Positions 9,001 to 17,941 of a DNA stretch of 19,507 nucleotides are shown here, in pieces. The notes beneath the pieces were generated by a model that was not told where the DNA came from, did no database searches, and saw only the letters and a list, made by a program, of their open reading frames with translations. Positions within the stretch are counted from its first letter, which is position 1, and each line of letters begins with the position of its first letter. Source of the DNA: Hirudo medicinalis (taxonomy: Eukaryota > Annelida > Clitellata > Hirudinida > Hirudinidae); NCBI GenBank assembly GCA_011800805.1, contig MPNW01000705.1:109776-129282 (forward strand). The letters are read 5' to 3'. Both the position numbers and the translations under genes were made by a program.

Positions 9001-9348
9001 TCATCACCTCCCATCGTTCGTCATCCTTCCTTGCTGTTTGTAATGTGACCACGACAGCAATGCGAGGAATACAATTGCAACGAGGACTTGCTAGGATTTG
9101 AACCTCCAACGTCTGCCTTGACAACCTCCTAATCAGTTATCACTACAGCCATATCAATCGATCCCCCGAACTTTGTGATTTTTAGAACATTTATACTTAG
9201 ATGTAAAAAAAAACATTTCTAATAAAATGTAGTTTATTTTTTTTAAATTAATTGCACCGCAGACATCCCAAGGTCCCCGGCACTGAGGTTGGGCCTCTCA
9301 CGGAAGTCCAGGGTTGCCTCCCTCCACCCCATGAACGCTCAGAGGTGA
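6064..9348 (+). CDS. RAD51AP1: RAD51AP1-like homologous-recombination protein, multi-exon
   Basis: In vertebrates RAD51AP1 binds RAD51 and DNA in the nucleus and stimulates strand invasion. Inferred exons are 6064-6086, 6187-6248, 6375-6544, an 11-nt microexon at 6605-6615, 6771-6856, 7114-7458, 7691-7882, 8604-8750 and 9263-9348. They total 1122 nt, or 373 aa (human about 335-352). Landmarks in family order: a basic start MGERRSSRPKKEVAYTSF; an acidic run leading into DFVVAKPPLKS at about 29-39 (human DFVSATVPLNK); PLDEKLLMRDIQKAV at about 91-105 (human ALDDKLYQRDLEVAL); a Thr/Gln-rich low-complexity stretch; KRSYES followed by an acidic then Lys/Ser-rich region; a Ser/Pro-rich linker; and the C-terminal RAD51-binding motif SPALRLGLSRKSRVASLHP (human SLRLGLSRLARVKPLHP). 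The exon 4 donor (6856, or about 6897) and the exon 7 donor are the least certain. The human WVPP motif before the C-terminus was not found. Confidence 0.87.
8077..8280. repeat. A/T-only tandem duplication, 76-bp period
   Basis: Two identical 76-bp units made only of A and T lie at 8077-8152 and 8153-8228, followed by decaying partial copies that reach the SINE-like element. The units are rich in self-complementary TAATATTA words. They sit in an intron of the RAD51AP1-like gene. Confidence 0.8.
8287..8475 (+). mobile_element. tRNA-derived SINE-like element
   Basis: A G+C-rich block of about 185 bp inside A/T-only DNA. It has a canonical Pol III A box (TGGCCGAATGG, about 8300) and a degenerate B box (GTGTTCAAAACCC, about 8368) at tRNA-like spacing. 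The body contains TGCCCTTGGGAAGGAGCGC, and the end is AAAAGCGCTACATAAATGA, like the conserved 3' ends of many animal SINEs; GCGCTGTATAAATG occurs once before it. The tRNA part is too divergent to be a working tRNA gene. Insertion in an A/T repeat hides any target-site duplication, so the ends are approximate. Confidence 0.65.
8990..9172 (-). mobile_element. Second tRNA-derived SINE-like element, reverse strand
   Basis: On the minus strand, ATATGGCTGTAGTGATAACTG (about 9150, A-box-like) is followed by a perfect B box GGTTCAAATCC at about 9100, then by a non-tRNA body. The head resembles a type-II (Ser/Leu-like) tRNA, but pairing is poor. Its body does not resemble that of the element at 8287, so it is a different family. 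The 3' end is uncertain. It lies in the intron before the last exon of the RAD51AP1-like gene. Confidence 0.5.
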
Positions 9349-10153
9349 TTATTGAACCGGAACAAATGCCTTCTAGGACCCCCCACACAAGTCCCATATA
9401 TTTGAAAGACAATTAATTGTTCGTTTTAGTGGTTCATTAAACATTGTTTCCCTGTTCACGTTCTAATTTATCTGCTCACAAGTTCACAAAAAATGCATTT
9501 GTGATTTGCAAGCGTCTCCAAAGATCACGCCGTCCAGTACGTTGCCAAGAGTTTGACATTGTTCAAAAAGTACAAACTCCTTAGCGACAATGCAGTGACT
9601 TTCTGAGCCTCCTGACATCAACAACTTCTCTGATGAGGTGATCTTGTTTGCAGTGCATGAAGCTTTTATCTCGTGACATTGAAATGTGTGACCTCATGAC
9701 TCACATGTAAATATGTAAAAGTGTGACTGAATGTCTTCCAGTGTTTTTCTTCGACCAACCCCACAACTTGTGTCAAAAAATAACTTACACCTGACATGTC
9801 GATGACGACATTCTGTGACTTGGTGGTACTGATGTCGGTGATGTCACATCTGTAACATTAGCTTAAGTTTTGACACAGCAGAAACGAAGTGACTCCAGAA
9901 GTCAGACTTTTGCGTGGAATGTGTTTTTTCGTTCATCATTGACCGGTAGAAAGTGAGGTAGGAGAATAAGCAGATTAAAAATGAAACTTTTAAAAAGGAG
10001 AAATAAAAAAATTAGAGCAGCAATATTCACAAGAGATTTCTCAGGGAGCACACATAACACAAAACAATGAGCAACAGTCCACGACTGGTAAAGGTCATCT
10101 CTGACTTTACCAAACACTCTACCCTGACCGACCCCCCTATTGTAAAGCCGCCA
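9349..10153. other. Tail-to-tail spacer with a small coding-like segment
   Basis: This holds the 3' flanks of the RAD51AP1-like gene (plus) and the PARP gene (minus). ATTAAA near 9438 may be the plus-strand poly(A) signal; the first AATAAA on that strand is near 10004. At 9513-9606, after an AG, the plus strand reads VSKDHAVQYVAKSLTLFKK then YKLLSDNAVTF and TGA, which looks coding but has no start or recognised family. The TGACA word is again frequent (six times in 9558-9880). Confidence 0.45.
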
Positions 10154-13100
10154 TCAGTCGAACCAAAAGCTCTCTGTTGAAAATGTGGAGGAAGTCTTTT
10201 CTCTGGGCTGGTTGGTGTACTCGATGACGTACTCCGGATAATGTTGATTAACGTCCGTCATGACGAACAATGTCGGCCGATCTGCGTAATTGACGAGGGA
10301 GTCGTAACAGGGCCCGTACGGATCTGCGGGGTCCAGGGGAGGTGGTTTTCGCATGTTCATCCGACCCACGGTGTACCTGCCCACAAAGACTCTTGCAACC
10401 AGCATGAATCTCGGATGGAGGGATGCCTCCTTTTGGGGCGTCTTGTCGTCCAAGATCTCCCAAAGACGCTGGCTCATGAGTCTCTTGATGTTGTCGTAAG
10501 CTTTTACAGGATCAGCTGTCGAATCCATGTTTTCCTTCTCTATTTCCAAGCAGCGGTTCAGAGCTTCGTCAACGTCGCATTCTCTGCGGGATGGTGTCGG
10601 AAGACATTTGTCGGTGTACTGGTGGGCATAGGAAGCGTCCCTGGCAAAATAGGTGCCTAATAGTGGAATGAACGATTCTTAGAAGTACAGAAAGAGGATT
10701 TTTTTACTCCACTGATCGAGTGCAATCACGTTATTATCATCAATAAAACAATTTAAGAGGTCTAGAAGGCATAAAAAAAAAACAAAAACAAAAAGTAAAA
10801 CTGTTTTTCAGGAGAAGTCCGACCCTTACCGTCCCCGAACAGGATGCCGTGCGAAATGCCGCACTTCCTCCAGTCGACATTCTCCAGGCAGGCGACGTCG
10901 AGGAATTTTCTTTTGATTCCATGGAAGAGCATCCGTTCCAACTGATGCTTCACATGGGAGAGGTGTCGTACGCTCTGCTCCTTTCTCCTTGAAATGGAAA
11001 ACCAAAAAACAATCAAAATGGATAAATTTTTTAAATGACAATAAATCTGAACAAAATATCAGTTTTAAAAAGAATTTTCATGATTTCATTTATTTTTTCT
11101 TGAATGTTGATTAGAAATATATTTCGAATGGTAAACAGAAAGTGATACGCTGCTTCTGCCACCTGGGGAATGAAAGGTAAACATCGCACATCCAACTCAC
11201 ATGCAATAGTACTGCCACATAGTTGGGTTGAGAAGCTTCCTGACGGCTTTGATCTTTGCCCTGGGTGACGTCATAGTCTTGTGGAAAAGTTTTGAGACCT
11301 TTTCAAATTCTTTCGAAGACTTGCTGATGTCAATGAGGCAATATGGCTTGAAATCAGTAATGAATTTGTTGTTGTCAAAGTTATTACGAATGATATTTTA
11401 TTCAAAAATCGTCTGATTGTCACAGATTTTCTATTATACATCAATAAAAATCCCCCCAAAACTCCAAAGACCATTTTCATGGTCTGATGTTTAATTTGAT
11501 TTGGAGCTAGTTGATAGCTAACGGCAGACAATAAATACATTTAATATTTACAACGACTAACTTTATTGTGATCCATTTGATCCCAGTGATCGTACTGAGG
11601 CCACCAATCATCAGTTCCGAGCCTGAGCGGCGCAACCGGCATCAGCTTGGAATTTACTTTCTTGAGGAAGACTTTGGTGCTTGCCACGTACTCCCTCTCC
11701 AACTTCTCTTCCATTATTTCGACGATCATTTCGGGAAGGACCTGCCGGAGTTCAGCTGTGAAAAGGAGGAAATCCTTCATAGTTATTGATTATATATTGA
11801 TTGAGTGATTGTAAAATGAGTTTCTAGTGACATCTGGGGAATGAATTAAAAATATTCGACAAAGTTTTGGGGCCGCCTCATGGACAGGCTTTAAAAATGT
11901 CAATAAACAATCGCAGAAATAAAATATTTCGAGATGCAAAAAATAAAATCCATCGTCTGATGGACCAAGCTTCGGGGCAAGGAATGCCCGACCAACCTAT
12001 TTTGTAGAAACTCGTGCAGTTTGGATGCTCACAGGCAAAGACATCCTGCATGGAGATTGAAAGCCAAGCTAGAGACCATATTATGATAACATTTCAATTA
12101 CTGTCAACATTCTCACAAACTAAATCATCTCATTAAGATATTGTGATTAAAAAAAAAGAAAAATAAAAGACATCAACACCTGAGTTGCTCAGTAGGAAAG
12201 CATTCTCATTTAATGCATTTATAATCAGGTTCTTACAACAACAAAATCCAAATTATAGAAAAATAACCTTAGAATTGCTGGCCAGCCAAATTTTTATTTT
12301 ATCAAAGAGGCACATGAGGCAGCAATTGTGAGCAGACGGACACTTGGCAAACTGCACGACATTTTGTCCGCAGTTGTAGCAATCGACAGATTCCGACTCC
12401 GAGTTCGGGGATGCCGAGAAGCTACTGATGTCGAGGTCTCGAAGGACCGAGAGGGGAATGGAGATCCTTCTGGAAGGTGCCGTCATTTCCCGGTCGGTAG
12501 CGATCGGCGTCAAGGCATTTTCAGGTTCATCAGTGAGATGGTCGGACCTACCGGTATCAAGTTCAAGCACGCCAGAGGGGCCTTGATCCAGCAATTCATT
12601 TTCAATGGCTGGTTTTTCCATAGTTTTTGGTTCTTCTTGCTTTAGTGGTTTGAGAATCTTGTGTCTTATTTCACGATTCCTGACATCCTGAGGTTCGGAC
12701 TTGACTTCTTTTTTGAAACTCAAAACGTTAAGTTTGATGTCTTCCTTCACTGAAACAATGCCATTTTCATCATCGCCACAGATAGATTCTTTCTTTATCG
12801 ATTCTGTCTTGACTTCGAAAGACGATCGGACTTCACGCGAAAGGTCGTCGAAATTCGGACGTGTCGAGACCTTGTCGCACTCGGTCGACTTCTCCGTCAC
12901 AATCTCGTCAGTCGATTGGATTATGTCGACCGGAATTTCTGAGTCGGAAGTTTCCGATGATTCGGGAGCAGGAAATTCGATAGTTTTGCAAATATCGGTT
13001 TCAGTTTTGTTTTCAATTTTTGACTCGACTTCGTCGCATTTTTGACGACTTTCTGAGTAAACTCCGGAATCGTTTTCTGTGCTTTGCGAGGACGTCGAAC

Positions 13101-15534
13101 CAATGTCGGAGAATTTTGACAGTTCACTGGCTGAAATATCCAGATAAAATAAAATAATATCATCAAACAGAAACATAAACAAATCCATCCTAATCTGATT
13201 GGATCAACTATTACTCCATCCTGGTAAATGCAATGAATAGAACTAACAAATCAATACCAAAGTTCCCACCTAAGGCCGAGTCTTCAAAAAGATCTGGTCT
13301 GAGATTATCGTCCGCACAATCCATTGTGGAAGAATCTCTGCCGTCCTTGCTCATCTCATCACCACTACCATTACCATGGAGACTAGAATCAGCATCGTTG
13401 TTATCATCACTCTCATCTTTGGGATCACTATCATCATTAATACTCGAGTGTCCAGAAGATGATGGACATGTTGTGTGGACGTCCAGAATCAACGACTCTT
13501 GAGACGTGTCGTCCACATTTGAGGTCAGATGTTGCATCACACTCTCCACTTTTTCTGTAGTGGATTCTGTTGCTGTAAATAGATTGACAGTAGTGCCAAC
13601 ATTGTTGATGATTTCTTCAACATTGTTGATGCTATCACCAACATTGTTGATTTCTTCAATATTGTTGATGCTATTGCCAAAATTGTTGATTTCTTCAACA
13701 TTGTTGATGCTATCACCAATATTGTTGATATTATCACCAACATTGTTGATATTATCACCAACATTGTTGATATTATCACCAACATTGTTGATGCTATCAT
13801 CTTCGCTGGTGAGTTTTTCACAAAAAGAGTTGACAGTATTGACAGAATGATCAGCTATTTCTTCAATGATGCCAAGTTTTGCAGGAATGTCGCTGGCATT
13901 CACGACAAGACAATTGGAACTCTGATTGACATCAACACAGACGCTTCCATCATCAGCATCAAACACTTTGTCGACGTCATAAAGTTTGTCGACGATGTCG
14001 TCCTCATGGCTGCGGTTGGCACCGACATTTTCAATGCTTCTACAAACGTCGTGAACATCTCTGTCGTCAAAGCCGTCATCGCCGCTCGGGAGCAGTTCGG
14101 CACGAGAGGCGGCCAGTCCATCGGTTCTGCCGGTCGTCGTTTCTTTGTCTGAAGCCTCTTCGACAATTGGAGCAATCGAAACAAAACTTCTCGAAGTCCC
14201 AAGACCCTCGTTCGCAGCTCCATCTCCCCTCGGGCCGCGGCCCGGGCTCTCGGAAAGGGGCTCGATGGAAATGACGTTAGTCGACCCTTCGGTCGGACAG
14301 TCTTTCTCGAACGAGTATCCTTCTCCATGTTGGCTACCGTTCTGAAGTCCAGCATACTGTTGCTGACAGTTGGACAGGGATGCCATATGGCTGGAAGCAT
14401 GCAGTGTACTGGCAAGAAGGCTTTGAAGGTGAAGCTGTGCCAGAAGATTGAGGTTGCCAAGCAGCTGTGACCCCAGCATTTGATTGGCTATAGCTGGGTG
14501 AAATGGTTGAACCAAGAGGGGCATGGGAGGAGCAATGTTTGGAGGGACCAACTGTTGCAAGGTTTCAAGACAGGGTTGGATGGGAATAGGAATAGAGGAT
14601 TCTTGATTGGTCAGTGTTCCAGAATCTCGTGCAGGCAGAGTAACCTCTACGGGATTGGTCCGTTCATCCTGCGTTCTAGAGGGTTGTACTTCAACGGAGG
14701 CCAATAGCGAGTCGAGATATGAGATGTTAGCCTTTTCACTGGCCAATGAGAAAGTTTGGTCCAGAAGAGAAGCATTGAGGAGCTGTGAGACATCGAGTTG
14801 AGAGAGGTTGATGTTTGACTCGTTGAGGACAGAAGTCGAGTTCAGGAAGGTATCTGGTGACATCTTGTCGATCATCCTCATCAAGGACTGATCCTGAAGC
14901 AGAGAGGAATCCAAAAACCTTCTCAGAGTTCCGTCGAGAATTCCATTCGTCGTGTCGCCGGGAAACGATGGTGAAACGTTGGAGTCGCCGTGGTCGTGAA
15001 CTTGGAAAGCACCGGAGCCGATTGCAGAGGGTTTGGGCAGCTCTTCGGTTTTCTCGGGTTCCAACTTGTCGGCCAGTAAAAGCCTTGAATCTAGGGCCAC
15101 GATGAGTGGCTTGTGTTTCTTGGTTGTGCTCGGATTGTGGGACAATTTCTGCCTCTTGTCGACATTTGCGAGGTTGGCTTTCTTCTTGCGTTTGCTAGTC
15201 GGTCGTTCTGTTTCTTCTGAAAAGTTGATAAAAGAAATTCGAGTTAAATACTTTTCACATGGTTTTAGTCTGCCATCTAAATATCTCAGAATAATCTCCA
15301 AAGAATCGTAATCATTCAATTAAGCGGTACTCGTTCGAGCCCATGTCAGAAGACGGCCTGACACAACCATCGCGTCCCACGGGCTCTCCACAGTGGAAGT
15401 AATTGCATCTGATATTTATTGAGTTTCGGTACACGGATTATAATGGTGACGGTCGTCATTATCGGGCAATGAAAGTCACTTTTCAGACACGAACCGTCGG
15501 AATCCAGCACAATAACACTTGAAGGAGCCATCAT
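10154..15534 (-). CDS. PARP7/12-like ADP-ribosyltransferase with an RBR-type RING1-like finger
   Basis: Exons in transcript order are 15495-15534, 13270-15216, 12268-13130, 11997-12045, 11562-11755, 11201-11346, 10830-10987 and 10154-10656. All phases agree and total 3900 nt, or 1299 aa. Order of parts: VIVLDSDEE (residues 7-15), a SUMO-interacting-type motif; basic SKRKKK near 21-26; a long disordered Ser/Asp/Leu-rich region with an Asn-rich repeat; and acidic/Lys-rich sequence to about 910. Then comes a RING1-like finger, C913-x2-C916-x9-C926-x3-H930-x2-C933-x2-C936-x18-C955-x4-C960, and a helix resembling the one after RNF216 RING1. A linker with DDWW follows, then KSSKEFEKVSKLFHKTM and the ART domain: His1102 (LFHGI), Tyr1135 (GTYFARDASYAHQY), GRYTVG, KPPPLDP, YDSLVN and YPEYVIEY. 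An Ile rather than Glu at the third triad site suggests mono-ADP-ribosylation. The CCCH finger of PARP7/12 was not seen. It probably modifies proteins in stress, antiviral or DNA-damage signalling; the substrate is unknown. Confidence 0.88.
12000..12393 (-). other. RING1-like zinc-finger coding part of the PARP gene
   Basis: This covers the codons for Cys913 to Cys960, split by the intron at 12046-12267. Ligand spacing fits a C3HC4 RING of the RBR RING1 kind: CYNCGQ, then F.KC..H..C..C, then CEHPNC. It is followed by SFYKIAELRQVLPEMIVEIM, which resembles the sequence after the RING1 of RNF216/TRIAD3 (C-x4-C, FP..EL..VLP). No IBR or RING2 follows, so it may bind an E2 or partner, or act only structurally. 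The resemblance was judged from memory of the families, not by alignment. Confidence 0.55.
13583..13800 (-). repeat. Coding minisatellite giving an Ile-Asn-Asn repeat
   Basis: Inside the large PARP exon, 21-nt units (GDNINNV / GDSINNV) and shorter EEINN units give about ten INN[V/I/F] motifs in a row. Every length change is a multiple of three, so the frame is kept. The DNA core CATTGTTGAT (plus strand) is shared by all units. The array encodes an Asn/Asp/Glu-rich, probably disordered segment. Confidence 0.85.
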
Positions 15535-15559
15535 TTCCAGGCGAATGGGATCATCATCT

Positions 15560-16580
15560 AAATTGAGGCGGCATTAGTAGGACATCTTCTAATTGCCCGC
15601 GAAACCTGTTTGTAAACAATTTCTAGAAAATGGTCATTTTTTTAGTCTGAACTGGTGTGATATAAATAATTTCAACAGAATGGAATTTTGTTGTTTGAAA
15701 AATTTGCATGTTATTTCTTTGCTAGTTTTAAATTTATCATTTATTGAAAATGCTTTTCGAATGCGCGTACAAAGTTGTAAATAGTATTTTGTGCTAAATC
15801 AAGCTTGATTAACAACGGAATACAACAATATTGCATAAACATTAAAAATAATCTTTATTTTGGACATCATTCCAGTTATAATAGTTATAACTTATTGTTT
15901 CTTTCGAAATTCTTTTTAAATTCAGGAAACTTAATTGAACAAAATCTCTATTAAACTAGTATTGCTTTAAACGATCTCTTTTCGGACTTAATTTTTTAAA
16001 TAATTCATTAATCATTTATCAATTATTTATATCAAAATAACGTGATTTGTGGCTATCAGATTATCATCGTAATCTTTCCGATTGTTCTATGCAAAGGATT
16101 AATGTCCGACGTCCATCTCCAATCGCACTCCTTCGGGAAATGCTAAGAGCAGATCAACCTACTCGAACGATCTTAAGCGACCAGAGGGAGCGCCACATAA
16201 ATGCACCGAGCGCCATTTCGCCCATCATCTGGGGAGTATTATCTACCCACAGCATTCGTACGGCGGAAAATGCTCCCGATTGAATTTTGCACCGATTTCA
16301 CTTCCAGTGCTCTCTTATCTCCATTTCATCCATGGAGAACCCAGCCGGATGGAGATGGATGAATAAAAACTTGTGAAATTAAAAATTAAAAATAAAAACA
16401 GAAAAAACCCCTCAAAAACAAAAACAAAATACGAAACAATGGAAAAAAAAAAGAATCGTACAAGAATAAAACAAAGCAGGAGCTAAAAACGTCCTCCGTC
16501 ACCATTCGCCATCACTCTTCCCTTCTCATTTTCATGCTTGACTGCTTTCTCGCTCCTCGGAACGAACGTGTCCAGGTCTT
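15560..16580 (-). promoter_or_regulatory. 5' flank of the PARP gene with a G+C-richer island
   Basis: AT-rich DNA at 15600-16050 is followed by a G+C-richer island at 16060-16370. On the minus strand the island holds GGGCGAAATGGCGCTCGG, which has a good start context. If that ATG (16216) is used with the donor GTAG|GTTGAT at 16159, the 58-nt exon (19 residues plus one base, MALGAFMWRSLWSLKIVRV) joins in phase to an acceptor (caatttag) at 15558 and adds DDDPIRLE before the inferred MMAPSS start, for a 1326-aa protein. An inverted repeat ATCTCCAT...ATGGAGAT lies near 16318-16355. The island is the likely promoter or first-exon region. Confidence 0.35.
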
Positions 16581-16599
16581 TCCATCTTTCTCCTCAGCG

Positions 16600-16673
<74 letters not shown>

Positions 16674-16674
16674 C

Positions 16675-16747
<73 letters not shown>
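16600..16747. repeat. (TCA)n microsatellite
   Basis: Nearly pure TCA triplets for about 148 bp, with three one- or two-base phase shifts (CATCCATC, CACTCATC). His, Ser and Ile homopolymer frames across it are artefacts. Confidence 0.95.
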
Positions 16748-16818
16748 GTTTTATTGCAGCGAGCCGGGAGCCAGGCGAAGTCGTTATTGGTGAAGCAAGG
16801 GTTCAATTTAGATTATTA

Positions 16819-17105
16819 ATATGATGATGATGATGGTGACGATGACGATGACGAAGAAGAAGAAGAAGAAGAAGAAGAAGAAGAAAAAGAAGAAGAAGAA
16901 AAAGAATAATAAGATGATGATGATGATGATGATGATGGTGATGATGATGGTGATGATGATGACGACGACGACGACGACGACGACGATGGCGACGATGATG
17001 ACAATGACGAAGAAGAAGATGATGATGATGGTTGTGGTGATGGTGATGATGACGATGACGAAGAAGAAGAAGAAGAAGAAGAAGAAAAAGAAGAATAAGA
17101 TGATG

Positions 17106-17136
<31 letters not shown>

Positions 17137-17190
17137 CAATGACGAAGAAGAAGATGATGATGATGGTTGTGGTGATGGTGATGATGACGA
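16819..17190. repeat. Compound GAT/GAA/GAC satellite with a 135-bp higher-order duplication
   Basis: Purine-rich triplet DNA. The block GATGATGACAATGACGAAG...GGTTGTGGTGATGGTGATG starts at 16994 and again at 17129, 135 bp later, so the array grew by duplicating a mixed block as well as by triplet slippage. Confidence 0.85.
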
Positions 17191-17269
17191 CCTCAAACGC
17201 AGCGCTGACGGAAAACACGTTCAGCGGCTTAAGACCGACTTTCGGGAGAATATTTTAAGTCCACTTTAG
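17099..17269 (+). CDS. Weak candidate: acidic C-terminal exon-like frame
   Basis: After a TAA at 17096-17098 one frame reads Asp/Glu-rich repeat and then a unique stretch, DLKRSADGKHVQRLKTDFRE followed by NILSPL and TAG. The unique part looks coding, but the repeat supplies most of the frame and no start or splice site is evident. The layout (acidic repeat next to the stop codon) recalls 971-1248, so it may simply be GAT-repeat DNA running into chance open sequence. Confidence 0.15.
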
Positions 17270-17319
17270 AATTCTCATTTAAGATTTGACAAACATTACA
17301 AACATTGTATTAAAAAAAA

Positions 17320-17640
17320 TAAATAGATAAATAAATTAATCGATTAAGTGATCATTAAGTAATTAATCAATTAATTATTAAGTGATTATAAGTAATTAAG
17401 CGATTGAGTAATTATTAATTAAATCGTTATTAATTGGCTAATTAATTAATAATTATCTAATTAGTAATTACATAGTAATTATTAATTAATTAATAAATGA
17501 TTATTTAATTAGTAATTACATAGTAATTATTAATTAATTAATTAATTAATTAATTAATTATTGAGTTACTATAAGTGATTAATCGATCAAGTAATTATTA
17601 ATCAATAAATCAATTAATTATCAAGCGACTGATCGAATAA
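17320..17640. repeat. ATTA/AATT-rich simple DNA
   Basis: Degenerate TTAATTAA and GATTAATCGATTAAG words, with a purer (ATTA)n run at 17530-17562. A 20-plus-base stretch (ATTTAATTAGTAATTACATAG...) repeats about 60 bp apart at 17455 and 17510. Nothing coding was found. Confidence 0.8.
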
Positions 17641-17941
17641 TAATGAATCAGCTCAAACTGAGAGAGAATGAAATTTGTAACACGACGAATCGATGTTCGT
17701 AATTGATCAAATTAATGGAAATTGATTTATCACGAGAAATATTAGACAAACATTTATGAAAACAACTTCAGAAATTATGGATTATTATTACATTATTGTC
17801 GAGATTAAAAATATTTTTTATTTACTTGGAAATCAATGAAAATGATTGAAAGTTAATATCCCGAATTGAAGTGGAACAAAATCGAAACCCGGGCGTCAGC
17901 ATCTTGTTTTTGACGCTTCATTTCCGCTGTTGGATTGAAAG
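17641..17941. other. Single-copy AT-rich spacer
   Basis: No open frame of note, no repeat and no RNA-like structure were seen. Confidence 0.5.

Noticed and set aside
13506..13850. Plus-strand Leu/Ser-rich frames opposite the INN repeat
   Set aside because: They are the complement of the PARP coding repeat, whose unit length leaves several frames open.
15320..15400. B-box-like GTTCGAGCCC, possible third SINE fragment
   Set aside because: There is no A box at the right spacing and no recognisable body. It is a single short word in an intron.
16534..17258. His, Ser, Ile, Lys, Met and Phe homopolymer frames on both strands
   Set aside because: They are products of TCA and GAT/GAA/GAC microsatellites with no unique sequence supporting translation.
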